NCBI GenBank assembly: GCA_030386875.1 | Contig: CM059576.1 | Coordinates: 14,884,058 to 14,948,057 of the forward strand | Direction of reading: 5' to 3' | Source of the DNA: Morinoia aosen | Lineage: Eukaryota > Arthropoda > Malacostraca > Amphipoda > Talitridae | DNA length: 64,000 nucleotides | Shown here: one piece after another, positions 47,430 through 58,960 of the stretch | Layout of the letters: every line of letters starts with the position of its first letter | Numbering within the stretch: position 1 is the stretch's first letter | The notes under the pieces: model-generated | What the model was told of the DNA's origin: nothing | Databases searched by the model: none | The model's input: only the letters and a program-made list of their open reading frames with translations | Made by a program: the position numbers and the translations under genes

Positions 47430-48620
47430 CATATGTGTACATATAAGCATGAGGACTAAGAAGATTATAGGTTTTGTATTTCTGATTCAACAATTTTAAC
47501 AAAACGGTCATTAGTTAACAAGCATTTTATTTAAATATAAATGGATGATCGCACAACAAATGTATTGTTTTTACATGAATGCTTTACAATACTAAAGGTA
47601 TGACGAGTTAGGTTATATTACAAGTTGAGAGTACACAGAAAAAAAAACATTATCTTTAGTAAAATGCTAGTTGTCAGTCTAGTACACACATATGTGCACG
47701 TATACATGTAAATATTTACACATACACATGCACACATATACCCACGCACATATTTACACCTAACTCGTAAGCATACACAAATGCATTTCTATGCATCGAG
47801 GCAATACATACGCATTCTACAGAGTGTCATACGCATAGCGTGGACACGTACACATTTACACAAGGAAGCATGTGCGCAAATATCAGCGTAAACTAGTCAG
47901 TATAAACCAGAATTCCAATCGAGGGAAACGGAGAAAATATCTTTTATTATAGCATGAATTTTATAAAATTTCGTACTAGAAATAGTGGCACAAAACAGTC
48001 TACTTAAGTCAGAAACATGAAAACGATTGTGGGACGTGAATAAGAAAGAAAACAATAATGTCCGATAAAGGTTTCATATTAGAAAAAAAAATCACATTAT
48101 CTTTGAAATATGGCGTAAATTGTCGTCAATTGATAAACAAACATAGGTATCACATTATTGTAAGCATATAACTATAAGCCAAATAAGTATATTACTGCAG
48201 TATAAATGGATGATCACACAACGAATTGATTTTTTTTACATGGATGCTTTACAATTTCATATTAGAAAAAATACATTATCTTTGTAATATGGTGCAGAAT
48301 GTCTGTAATTGATCAACACACACACACATAGGCACCATGACGGTCTAGTTTGATGCTTGCACAGAAACGGAGAGGAATGACATAAAATGCACCTTCGACT
48401 GGTTCATCTACTCTAGTGCACACAGTTGTACGTGCACATGTACACACCCATATGCGCACATACACCTATATACGTACACACATATACAAGTAAGCATGTT
48501 CGCAAATGACAACGTATAGGCGGTCAAATCATAATACCTACGCATACTTCAAAACTGTTGTTTGATGTCTTGAATTATAAAACAATGAGCGAGGGAGATT
48601 GTTCAGCAATGGAGATACCA
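47036..48620. other. probable LINE 3' UTR with microsatellites and internal repeats
   Basis: No ORF. Holds a (CA)n tract (47390-47425) and CA/TA-rich stretches. Two repeated blocks are visible: AAATGGATGATCGCACAAC at 47538 and again at about 48205; TTTCATATTAGAAAAAA with ACATTATCTTTG at 48073 and 48256. Confidence 0.5.
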
Positions 48621-48672
48621 GATAAATGAGATTCGTCAGTACTCATTCAGTATGTTCTGTAACTAAGGATTA

Positions 48673-49320
48673 TTATTGAGACACAAGATGACGAGTTATT
48701 TTGGCTTTAAATTCTCGCGGTCTTTGAGGGACTTTAATACTCAGGGGAAGTTTGTTCCACAGTAAGGCGCCTGATATGGACAGAGCCTTCTGCCCTAAGT
48801 GAGATGAACGATAGTTGACTAAGAAATTATTGTTTCTGTTCGGTTTTTGATTGGTTACAGTGGGTGGATGGAAACGCACTATCTCAGCATTGCTCTGAGG
48901 AAGATATAACGAGGAGAATACGTATTGGCCCTTCTGCATGAGGAGCCTTTCTTGAATAGGGATCCAGCCGAGTTTATTGAGGAGAGGGGTTACGTGATCA
49001 CTTCTTATGAAATTACCGTTGCATACCACCTTGGCTGCAAAATTCATGCATTTTTGTAAGTCCCTTTGAAGGTATTGAGGTAAGTCTCCCCATACTAGGC
49101 TGTAGTAGTCAATGCGCGATAACACAAGGGATTGAATTGCTAATAATCTGGATTTTTCGTCTAGCATACTTTTTATACGATGAAAAAAACATTAAAGTTC
49201 CGTAGATTTTGTTGCAAGTAGTCTCAACGTGAGATTTGAAGGACATATTTCTATCGAACCAGATACCTAGATTTCTAACTTTTTCTGATGCATTAATTTT
49301 ATCATTTCCAACTGCAAGAG
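48673..49320 (-). pseudogene. LINE ORF2, 3' part (after RT)
   Basis: Continues the LINE frame beyond the Gypsy insertion: INASEKVRNLGIWFDRNMSF, SHVETTCNKIYGTL, then after a one-base gain in a T-run near 49175, SRLLAIQSLVLSRIDYYSLV, LLNKLGWIPIQERLLMQKGQ and a C-terminus ending HLVSQ-stop. These are the conserved post-RT blocks of CR1/L2/Jockey-type LINEs. Joined to 54528 across one AAGAG copy, the frame is exact (KKISDLTL then AVGND). Confidence 0.88.
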
Positions 49321-49784
49321 TATAATGAATTAGGCAACCCTACACTAGAGCACAGTATGGGTTCCACATAGACAATGCAATGACACAGCAAGTAAGGTAA
49401 ATAGTATAATAAATTAGGCAACCCTACACTAGAGCACAGTATGGGTTCCACATAGACAATGCAATGACACAGCAAGTTAGGTAAATAGTTCACTCACCTC
49501 TTAGGTACCTTAGCTTAATACTCAACTTACTGAACTGTGGCTAGTGAGGTTAGAGCGGAGATAGGCGGAAATATATAGAATAGAGAAGAGTAGAATTAGT
49601 ACATTAGTTTAGAACTTAGGAAGTTAGATACCAACCACAGAAGGTAATTATATACACACTCGGTCAACATTTACTTGTTGTTGAAGCCGAGGCCACTTGC
49701 ACACTGGCGTGCGAGTGTTGCCCTATCGAGCGTTGCCAACTTTCGGTCTCTCTAACTAGAACTTACACTACTCGCTATATTACA
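49321..49784 (-). repeat. 3' LTR of Gypsy 2
   Basis: 464 bp. Contains an 84-bp tandem duplication (49321-49404 and 49405-49488 approximately) with CCCTACACTAGAGCACAG and GGTTCCACATAGACAATG. The same duplication is in the 5' LTR, so it predates this insertion. Confidence 0.92.
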
Positions 49785-49904
49785 CCCCTCCCTCCTTAAT
49801 TAGAAACCCCTCCCTGTATCCCCAGTCCCCTTATTCAATATAGTCAATCCTGAAGATCCATTCTCACCACAGGCTTCCGAGCCCGGGTAGACCTGCGTGA
49901 GATG

Positions 49905-52900
49905 CTAGGATGCACTTGGAGGCTCGTGCATCCTAGCCTTCTGGGTGGGAATCGGGTAATCAGCTGTTTCGGAGTCAGGTTCATTGGTCGGAGGTGGTGG
50001 GTATGAATTTTGAGCAGGTTGTGGAAACACAACGGTTTCCTCCGTAGGTTGTTCCAAGGGTTCAGGGATGGTGTTCGAGCAGGTAATAACTTGGTCCTGG
50101 TGTCGACGAACGACCTCTCCCCCCTTCAGTTGGCACTTGTAGGATACCGGGCCTGTTTTCTCAATGGTGGTAGCAGGGGTCCATTTTGGGGAACCCGGCG
50201 TGTATTGCCGGAGCATCACAGGTGACTCCGGCGGAATGTCAACCGCGCGAGACCCTGGGTGGTATCTTTTCTGAGCGTCCTGGCGTTGAGCAACTTTGGG
50301 CGCGATTGCCTCTGACGGCCAAAGCAGATCAAGACGAGAGCGAACTTTCCTGCCTAACATCAGTTCGGCGGGCGTAACACCTGTTGTCGTATGGGGTGTC
50401 AGCCGATAGTTGAACAGAAACCTGTCTAGTGCTAGGCGTAGGGGTTCCGTTGACTTTCGTATATTCTTCTTGAAAGTTTGTACCATGCGCTCTGCCAGTC
50501 CATTAGTTGAAGGGGGGTATGGTGCGCTCGTAATACGTCGCATACCACATGCCTTCACAAATTCTTGGAATTCAGCCGATGTGAAACACGTTGCATTGTC
50601 AGAAACAATTGTTACTGGAAATCCAAATGTCGCAAAAGTGTGTTTCAGGCACGTGATCGTTTCGCTAGAGGTTGTAGTAGATATGGAAAAAATTTCAACC
50701 CACTTAGAGTGTGCATCCACGATCACTAGATAGTATTTTCCATCCATTGGGCCCGCGTAGTCAATGTGTATGCGATGCCAAGGCCTCGCAGGCCATTCCC
50801 ACGGATGGAGTTCAGCTTTCGTTGGTGCAGCTCAAGTGCTCAGGCACTCGCTGCATGACTTAGTCGTTTCTTCTAGATCTTTGTCCAGCAGTGGCCACCA
50901 TACATAGCTGCGAGCTAACTCCTTCATCCTGGATGATCCAGCATGGCCAGAGTGAAGTTCGTCCACAATGGCTTGTCTGAGAGCTTGGGGTACAATAATT
51001 CTTGCTCCCCAGAGCACACAGCCATTTTGTGTAGACAATTTGTCTCGCCTCCTAGTATATGGAGCGAGATCAGGGTCGCCAATTACCGTCGAAGGCCAGC
51101 CTACTTGGCAGTATTTGTATACCTTTGAAAGTACTGGGTCCCTTAGGGTGCCGTTGCGGATGTGGGTGCTGGTGACTGGAGCTGACTCGAGGAAATTTAC
51201 TAAGGACGTCCATTCCGCAGGAATAGGTGTGGCTTCCTCGGGAGTTGTCAAATGTAGACGACTGAGAGCATCAGCCGTGCCCAACAGCACGCCAGACCGG
51301 TGACGCAAGGTGAACTTGTAGGATTGCAGCAGAAGAGCCCACCTTTGAATGCGCCCGGATGCCATCGGAGGAATGCTTCTACCCGGGTCAAATAGTCCTA
51401 ACAGAGGTTTGTGGTCCGTAACCACAGTGAAGTCCTGTCCCCACAGGTAACAATGGAATTTTCTGAGAGCAAACACCATAGCCAGAGCTTCTTTCTCAGT
51501 CTGGGAGTAGTTGCGTTCTGTTGCGGTTAGAGTTCGGGAGGCAAAATAGGCGGGGCGTTCAATCCCATCAATAAGGTGACACAGCACCGCTCCCACACCA
51601 TACGCACTACTGTCAGCCACCACCACTATGGGTTTCTGAGGGTCAAAGTGGACTAGAGTCTGAGAGTCCAGGAGGGCTTGTTTAGATTTCTGGAATGCTC
51701 TCTCCTGACTTGCATCCCATTTCCAAAGGGTTTTATCCCTCAGTAAGGTATTTAGGGGCTCCAGCATGGTTGCAGATGATTTTAGAAATTTCCTATAGAA
51801 ATTTAACAGCCCAAGGTAGGCTCTCAGTTGAGTCACATTAGTAGGAGCTGGTGCATTCTGGATTGCTGCTACCTTCTCTGCAGTGGGTGCAATCCATCCT
51901 TGTCAATTTGGTATCCAAGGTAGGATACCTGTGGCACTCCAATTTGGCATTTATCCATTTTCAGTTTTAGCCCTGCCTCCTGTAGTTTAGATAAGACTTG
52001 ATGGAGACGCTTGTTGTGCTCTTACTCATTAGTGGCACTCACCAGGACGTCATCCAGGTAGCAGAACACTCCTGGGAGGCCCTGCAATAGTCCTTCCATG
52101 GCACGCTGAAATATTCCAGGTGCCGAGGCTATGCCAAAGCTTAGCCTATTATAAGCAAACAGACCTCTATGGGTGTTGATCACGGTGAGCTCCTTGGATT
52201 CATCATCCAGCGGAAGTTGGGCGTACGCTTGAGACATGTCTAGCTTGGAGTATATAACTCCTCCGGCTAACCCGCTAAATAAATCTTCCACTCTGGGTAT
52301 GGGGTAAGTATCAAGCCTAGTTGCTCTGTTGACTGTTTATTTGTAGTCCCCACAGATGCGGATGCTTTGATCAGCCTTGAGCACAGGGACGATAGCTGCT
52401 GCCCATCTAGAGTACTGTACAGGGGTGAGGATACCTTCCTGCACCAGTCTATCAAGTTCTGCCTCCACCTTAGGTCTAAGTGTGTAAGGCACATTCCTGG
52501 CCTTACAAAACTTTGGTGGTACGGCTGGATCCACTTCTATTTTGAAATTCCTTCCCTTAAAGCAACCTAGACCTGGTTGAAAAAGGCCGGGGAATTTATT
52601 TGCTAACTCTTCAGGGCAGGTAGTCAATTTGTTGACATTATTTGATACTATAGTTAGCCCAAGGAAATCAATCAGGTCCCTACCCAGCAAGGCTGGCCCC
52701 TCCCCGTCTACAACCATAAAAGTTGCTAGCTGAGGAACCATACCACTAGATTCACGCTGGATGTTAGCCCTAATCTCCCCACAAATCACTAGTGGGGTTC
52801 CCCCATAAGTCCTAAGCTTCACATCAGAAGGTCTCAGCTCGGGTCTTGACTTAGCTGGTATTTTTGAGTAGGTGGCCATTGAAAGGATAGACCTGGCAGC

Positions 52901-53867
52901 CCCTGTATCTACCTCCATCTCTAACGGCACACCATTTAGTAACAATTTTATATTTATTGGGGGTTTCATTTCCTCGGCTAAAGAAAATATTTCCCCATAG
53001 CATACTTGGTTGGGAGCTGGATAGTCTGCACTGGTTCCGTTGCTAGTTCCATTAGGGTTAGGGTGGTTTTCCCTCCCCCTTTTTTCATGCATAGCATGCA
53101 CAAAATTATTTTTGTTGCCTTTATCAGATTTCTGCATTTTTGTTAGTTTGAAACAACATTTTTTTAGATGACCTTTTTGGCCACAACCATGACAATTACT
53201 GTCTTTATAGGGGCAATCTCTACGCCAGTGCAAACCACCACAGCCGCTGCATGCTGATTTGGAGCTAGCTTGTGCCTGAGTCTTGCCCTGAGGCTTGTAC
53301 GCAGTTTGCTTAACTCTGCTCTGACCTACATTTAGAATTGAATTTGGTTGCCTCAACCCCACTGTTTCTCTCAGTGTGGTTTCTTTAGCAGTAGCTAGAT
53401 CCATGGCCTTTTGCCATGTCAGGCCAGCTTCATTCAGCAAGCAATTTTGAATTTCATTACTGGACACAGCCAAAATGAAACGATCTAGAAGGGTCTCTTC
53501 TAGCACTTCCTGTTTGAAATTACAGGTATTAGAAAGGGCTTTCAAGCTAGCCCCAATCAGCAATGCTTTCCCCTTGTCTCTGGTTCCGCTTATGGAACCT
53601 AAACCTCTCAAAGATCTGATTACTTGTTGGCTTAAAATGCCGTCTCAACGCTTCCACAATCTCGTCATAAGTAGCATCAAGGACTTTTTTAGGAGACATC
53701 AGATCCTTGATCAACCTAGCAATTTTAGGACCCACTAGTGAAATTATTGACGGGGCTTTTTTTTCCCCTATTTTGTTTATTACAAAATAGCAGTGTAATC
53801 TAGTTTCATAGTCTCCAAATTCTTCCTCTAAAGGATTAAATTCTCCCACTGAACCTATCAATGGCAT
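49905..53867 (-). pseudogene. Gypsy 2 gag-pol, multiply broken
   Basis: Gag starts MPLIGSVGEFNPLEEEF at 53867. Zinc knuckles CSGCGGLHWRRDC and CHGCGQKGHLKKCC, protease EVDTGAARSILS, RT with CYLDDVLV, RNase H VVVADSSAYG, integrase HHCC and DDE blocks are all present in order. Compared with Gypsy 1: 2-bp loss in gag near 53555, nonsense at about 52338 (Leu to TAA), nonsense at about 52024 (Gln to TAA), one-base loss near 51885, and nonsense at about 50833 (CGA to TGA) between the HHCC and DDE parts of integrase. At least five disabling changes despite young LTRs. Confidence 0.93.
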
Positions 53868-54058
53868 ATTGAATTTTTTTAGTAAGTCAAAACACACTGT
53901 GAACACTGTGAACACACTTGATCAATTCTGAGTTTCTTCACTAGTCTAGCCGGTCTAGCAACACCAGAAAAAAAAATTCACTAGGCAAATTCTATGTTCC
54001 CTCACTAGTCACTACTACTGAGCCACTTCCAGCAGTTCTACGAAATCCTCGTCGCCAG

Positions 54059-54522
54059 TATAATGAATTAGGCAACCCTACACTAGAGCACAGTATGGGT
54101 TCCACATAGACAATGCAATGACACAGCAAGTAAGGTAAATAGTATAATAAATTAGGCAACCCTACACTAGAGCACAGTATGGGTTCCACATAGACAATGC
54201 AATGACACAGCAAGTTAGGTAAATAGTTCACTCACCTCTTAGGTACCTTAGCTTAATACTCAACTTACTGAACTGTGGCTAGTGAGATTAGAGCGGAGAT
54301 AGGCGGAAATATATAGAATAGAGTAGAGTAGAATTAGTACATTAGTTTAGAACTTAAGAAGTTAGATACCAACCACAGTAGGTAATTATATACACACTCG
54401 GTCAACATTTACTTGTTGTTGAAGCCGAGGCCACTTGCAGACTGACGTGCGAGTGTTGCCCTATCGAGCGTTGCCAACTTTCGGTCTCTCTAACTAGAAC
54501 TTACACTACTCGCTATATTACA
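54059..54522 (-). repeat. 5' LTR of Gypsy 2
   Basis: 464 bp, about 98.7% identical to the 3' LTR by my count. Starts (- sense) TGTAATATAGCGAGTAGTG. Confidence 0.92.
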
Positions 54523-54527
54523 AAGAG

Positions 54528-57063
54528 TAAGATCTGAAATTTTTTTGATTGCATCTTTGGATCCAAAAATAATGCGTTGTGTTTTATTAGCATTTAATTT
54601 GAGACCATTTCGGTCGTACCATGATTTCAGGCTAGTCAGTAAAGTTTCGGCTTTAATTTGCGTCTGTGGTATTTCCGATACAGAACTTGTTATTGCAATT
54701 TGAACATCATCTGCATACATTGAGATCCGTGTGTTAGAAGGCATTGAAGGGAAATCATTAATGAAAATAGAAAACAGTAGCGGACCAAGAATGGATCCTT
54801 GGGGAACACCAAAATTGTTTTGAACGAATGGGGACAATTTGTTTTCTATGCGGACTGCATGAGATCGATTTGACAAGTAACTTTCAAACCATTGCGTGTC
54901 TATTCCCAAGTTCAGTATTTTACGTAGAAGTCTTTCATGTTGGACGCTATCGAACGCCTTAGAGAGATCGAGTAGTAGCAAGAGTGTTACATTCTTTTGA
55001 TCGATGTCACTGTATATTTTTCAGATATATTGAGCAGAGCGTCTTGAGTGCTAGTATTTCTTCTATAGGCATATTGATTTTGGTGGAGTAAATTTGACTC
55101 GTCCAGGTGAAATGGCAGTTGATTTGTCACCACTTTCTCCAATAGTTTGGACATGACAGGCAAAAGACTGATGGGCCTGTAGTTTGATGCTGTATTTAGG
55201 TCACCACTTTTGTGCAACGGTCTAATGATGGAGTGTTTCCATTGGTTTGGAAACGTATTGGTTACTATTGATGTATTAATTATCAGACAAATCCATGGTG
55301 CTGTAACAGGGAAACTGTCTTTGATATATTGAAGACTGATACCATCAGGTCCAACTGCCTTTGTGTTTTTTAGTGAGTATAAGATGTTTCGTAACTCTGG
55401 TAAATCGACAGGGCGTGGTCTCCACTTGACATCAGTCCTCGAGGGTGCAGTGGGGCATGAATTTTCAATTGTCGTTTCATCTGGATTGATACACACCTCA
55501 CTGAAAACTTGAGCCCCTACTTTTGAAAAGAATGTGTTGAAATCTGTGGCTGTTGCCAAGGGATTTTCAAAATTACTTATGCGATCTTAATTTTTATGTG
55601 GGGCTACCTCACTAATGATTTCCCAAGTTCGCTTCGGGTTATTTTTAGCCGTTATCAGTGCCTGGTGGAAGTGAGTTTGTTTCGCTTCAGTGCTTTTCTT
55701 TCGAAGAATTTTTTCATGTTCTTTATATCTCTTGTATAAGGTACTGTTTGATCTATTGTTTTTGTACTCTCGCAAGTTAGCTTTCTTTATTCTGCTCATC
55801 TCTTCAACTTCGTCAGTAATCCAAACAGTCCGTTTTGGCTTGGTTTTTTTGGTGACGTAAGATGCACATTTGTCGAGAGCTGCTGTGAAGTTCTCGTTGA
55901 AAATTGACACTTGTATGTCAACATCGTCAGATTGCATCATTTTCTGGAATTCGGTAGACCTATCGAGTAGTTTTTCTTGAAATAGTTCTGCTGAATAGTG
56001 CCTTTTCGAGCGATAGGTCATTAAGCGGTATTTTTGTCTTTCCTTCGCAATATTAATTTCACATTCTATCGAGTGGTGATCGGAAATAGAAGGTGATATT
56101 ACTGTACTAAGTATTGCGGTGGGATTATTTGTGATTGCTAGATCGAGGAGAGTTGCAGAGACTTTAGTGATGCGAGTCGGTTCTTTGACCATTTGTGATA
56201 AGCTTAGTTTATACAATAGTTTGCTTAGCTGATTGTTTTTGTCCGTTAGGTCAACATTGAAATCTCCGAAAGCAAAGAATGATTTTTTAGCCTGAAGGTT
56301 TTATTTGAAGGTTTCCTCAATGAAATCTAGTGTTAGATTTAGGGGAGACGATGGGTGCCGGTAAAGGCTGCCAATGATTATTGATTTGTGTTTATTTATT
56401 TGCACTTCTAACCAAACCATTTCAATGTCTTCGCAAACTTTATTCGCTAGTAGTGAAGATGTTGAGTACATTTCTTTCACAAAAATACAAGATCCACCCA
56501 CTACCTCGGCTGGTTTTAGCGCCGTCGTAGCGGTACGACACGTAATCAGGAATGTTAAAAAATGAACTTTGGGTTCGTGAATCAAACCATGTTTCTGAGA
56601 CACACAAAATGTCAATTTTTTCAGTGACCAACATTACTCTGATTTCATCCAATTTACCATTCAGGCTTCGAGCATTTACATGCTTGATTTTGATTTTACC
56701 TATATTAGCACTCTTTTTAAAGGTAGCGAGGTTACTATCTCGATGGTATCGTTCAGGGGATTTATCGATTTTGTCTAAGTTGCCCAGGGTGTTTGGCCTA
56801 GCATCTCCTATGTAAGAAAGTCTATTTTTTGGCTGGGCAGCAGCACTCTGTCAAGATGAGGTGATCCTGGTCTGATTTTTGCCTTGTGTGACAAGAGCAC
56901 TGTAGTGATCGTTTTTACGATGGAGCAGTAGTGGAGGGTTATTATTTGATAACTCTGAAATGGGAACGAATGTGTCATTGAGAAGATCCAGAACTCTGTC
57001 AATGGTAGGACAGAGAACTTTATTTTCATACCCCATCATATGGTAGTTTAACGAGTTTTTCTC
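54528..57063 (-). pseudogene. LINE ORF2: endonuclease and reverse transcriptase
   Basis: From 5' to 3' (- strand): an N-terminal stretch of unknown function (from about 57060), then an APE-type endonuclease with IKIKHVNARSLNGKLDEIR, ILCVSETWFDSR, GSLYRHPSSP, FGDFNVDL and SISDHHSIECEI. Then RT with AVGPDGISLQYIK, YRPISLLPVMSKLLEKVV, LLLDLSKAFDSV, GVPQGSILGPLLF and the catalytic YADDVQI. Lesions: TAA near 56298 and 55590 and a frameshift near 55012. 5' truncated at about 57063, where hAT sequence starts. Motifs fit the CR1/L2/Jockey group; I do not assign a clade. The Gypsy element interrupts it at 54527. Confidence 0.92.
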
Positions 57064-57401
57064 ATTGAACCACACACATTCTGGAAAAAGCCACCACACG
57101 TACACATTTCGGAGAACATAACACACCACATAAGAGAACACAGTGCTTCAATAGAGCCGGAAGCAAAGGGTGAGCCAACAAACCTAAATCAAATATTATG
57201 ACGAATTTAAAAATTGAACAGAGAAGTGCTGGCTGCTTACACAACACAATATTGATAACACCTATAATAATGACAGAGAATCAGTGTTGTATATTTTCAT
57301 ATATATTTTTGTCTAAAGATAATTTTTCCAACGTGTCGCGGACCTCCTAGGACCTTCGCAGGGACCCCAAGGGTAGGGTGACCTAAGTTAGGGAACCACT
57401 G
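57064..57401 (-). mobile_element. hAT-like 5' end fragment, copy 2
   Basis: Same sequence as 20885-21196 (CACACACATTCTGGAAA, GAAGCAAAGGGTGAGCCAAC, GTGTCGCGGACC). Ends GGGAACCACTG followed by ACATAAAA. Non-coding end of the hAT remnant. Confidence 0.62.
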
Positions 57402-57409
57402 ACATAAAA

Positions 57410-57770
57410 CATTGCATTAGGTTACCAGAAATGTACATTTTCTTACAAACGCAAAAAAGAAGACGGAACAAGTCATGATTGTGACCGTTAATCATGGAAT
57501 TTAAACAAAGAAAAAGAATTTGCACAGTACTTCTGATAAATTTCACAAGGATGCAACAAGATACACAACGAAATAGAATGTTAACGGGTGATTTTCATGT
57601 GTCATCCTAAAAAGCCACTCAGCAACTGAAAGAAAGTTCTGATTTCATTTGAAAATATACCTTATAATTTACTGAAAATTGCGCAGAATAGTACGCAAAA
57701 TGATGAATGCAGTGTTAGGGAGGAAATAAAAATTTTACCTACGACAACGCTACAAAGGTGTTAGAATACG
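57410..57770. repeat. dispersed repeat shared with 21485-21846
   Basis: Uninterrupted version of the block that carries SINE copy a near 21.2 kb. Holds GTCACAAGGATGCAACAAG-like and CATCCTAAAAAGCCACTCAG segments. No ORF. Confidence 0.6.
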
Positions 57771-57784
57771 TTAGATAAGATACT

Positions 57785-57900
57785 TTAGGCCTGTTTAATT
57801 TTAAAAATGGTGTAAGAGAGGAAAGAGGAAGAAATCCTTCAGTAATCACTTATGGAAACGCTGGGTTTATGCACATGGTTCATAGAAACAGCAAGTTGCA
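57785..57900 (-). repeat. SINE-like dispersed repeat, copy 16 (3' fragment)
   Basis: Only the 3' third survives: AGAGAGGAAAGAGGAAGAAA and TATGCACATGGTTCATAGAAAC in + sense are diverged but alignable. Confidence 0.55.
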
Positions 57901-58114
57901 TAGAACTTATTGATTTTCGTTTTGGAAAACGTAATCTACATAAAAACAAAAGAATCAAGGAGGGTAAAAACATCATCCATGAAGTTTTCTTTATAAAAAT
58001 AGAGCTTTCGAGTAAAAACTTTACTCATCTTCAGTATCTGGAACAATAATATAAATTCACAAATTATAGCAGCAGAGTAAACACAGGAAAGTGATACAAG
58101 ATTAGATGGGAGTC

Positions 58115-58960
58115 CTAATTTAAAATATACAGAGGTGCAGACGAATCTGCTTCATTTAACGTAGGCCTAGTGTGGTGAATAAGTATACTTTCTAACAAAC
58201 GAATATCTAGTTTATTGCTATGACCTATAATTTCGAAACAATTTTCAGTGATTGGGTGGTCAGCTGCATGCGAGTGGTCTCTTATACTGCTGTGCAAAGT
58301 GTTGGCGGTAGCTCTCCCAGTACGTACTGACACCCCCTTATGCTCTGCTATGCGCGTCACTAAGTGGCGAGTTGTCTCCCCACAATATGTAGCATTACAC
58401 TGGCTACACTTATATTTATAGACGACGCAGCTTTGCAGGAACTCAGGCATCCGATCAGTAAACCGGAAAAAACTGCCAACACTGAACATATTGCGAAAAA
58501 TTATTCTAGGATTTATTTGTGGATAGTATTTAGTGATAAGTGTTTTTATTTCGTTTTCTACATAGCGATTAGTACACACAGACACATATGGTAATGACAC
58601 GTACAAAATTTTTTTCGGCACATCAAAATTAGCCATCTTTCGCACACGGTGAGAGTCAGTTGTCCTACGAAAACATTTTTCAATTAAAAAAAGGGGAAAT
58701 GAATTTTTGCAAAAATATGAACGTAGAAATTCTAGCTGTGTTAAAAAAGTCATATGTCGAACAAATTTTAAAGGCTCTATCTACTAGGCAAGAAATAAGA
58801 TTGCACTTGAAGTTGATTGCACTATAATATTTCATTCCTAAGCCAGTGTTCGTTAATTTATGAAACACGGTAGTTTTGAACGAGTTAGCAGTTTTTTCTA
58901 TGCAGACGTCTTGTCATGGAGCCTTTTCTTGATGTCACTCTTTATTTTCTTTTCATCTTT
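58115..58960 (-). pseudogene. Penelope-like retroelement, C-terminal fragment
   Basis: Reads (- strand) FKTTVFHKLTNTGLGMKYYS and SCLVDRAFKICSTY, the end of the RT thumb region. After a frameshift near 58760 come LRSYFCKNSFPLFLIEKCF, VSLPYVSV, and a GIY-YIG-type endonuclease: VVYKYKCSQCNATYCGETTR, HLVTRIAEHKGV, SSIRDHSHAADHP. The frame ends at 58115. The Cys pair before the Y.G.T.R....R..EH signature is typical of Penelope-like elements. The RT core and any terminal repeats are missing; a TAG lies near 58900. Confidence 0.82.

Larger units (their letters stand above)
49321..54522 (-). mobile_element. Ty3/Gypsy element 2, complete with both LTRs
   Basis: 5202 bp, inserted in a LINE with 5-bp target duplication AAGAG (49316-49320, 54523-54527). 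LTRs 54059-54522 (5') and 49321-49784 (3') differ at about six positions. Primer-binding site after the 5' LTR: TGGCGACGAGGAT, which matches my recollection of the 3' end of tRNA-Ser(GCU). Polypurine tract AAGGAGGGAGGGG directly before the 3' LTR. Coding region broken (see pseudogene). Confidence 0.95.
46308..57401 (-). mobile_element. hAT remnant forming the outer shell of a nested stack
   Basis: Candidate 8-bp target duplication ACATAAAA at 46300-46307 and 57402-57409. Left terminus CAAAAGTTCCCAAACTT and right terminus (inverted) CAGTGGTTCCCTAACTT match at 13 of 17 positions and fit hAT termini. The only hAT sequence left is 46308-46924 (C-terminus and one end) and 57064-57401 (other end). 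A LINE, itself carrying a Gypsy element, occupies the middle. The 57 kb end is also present at 20885-21196. Confidence 0.6.

Noticed and set aside
46921-57070. target-site duplication of the LINE
   Set aside because: Sequences next to the LINE tail and to its 5' edge do not match; the LINE may have inserted with a deletion, or the junctions are rearranged.
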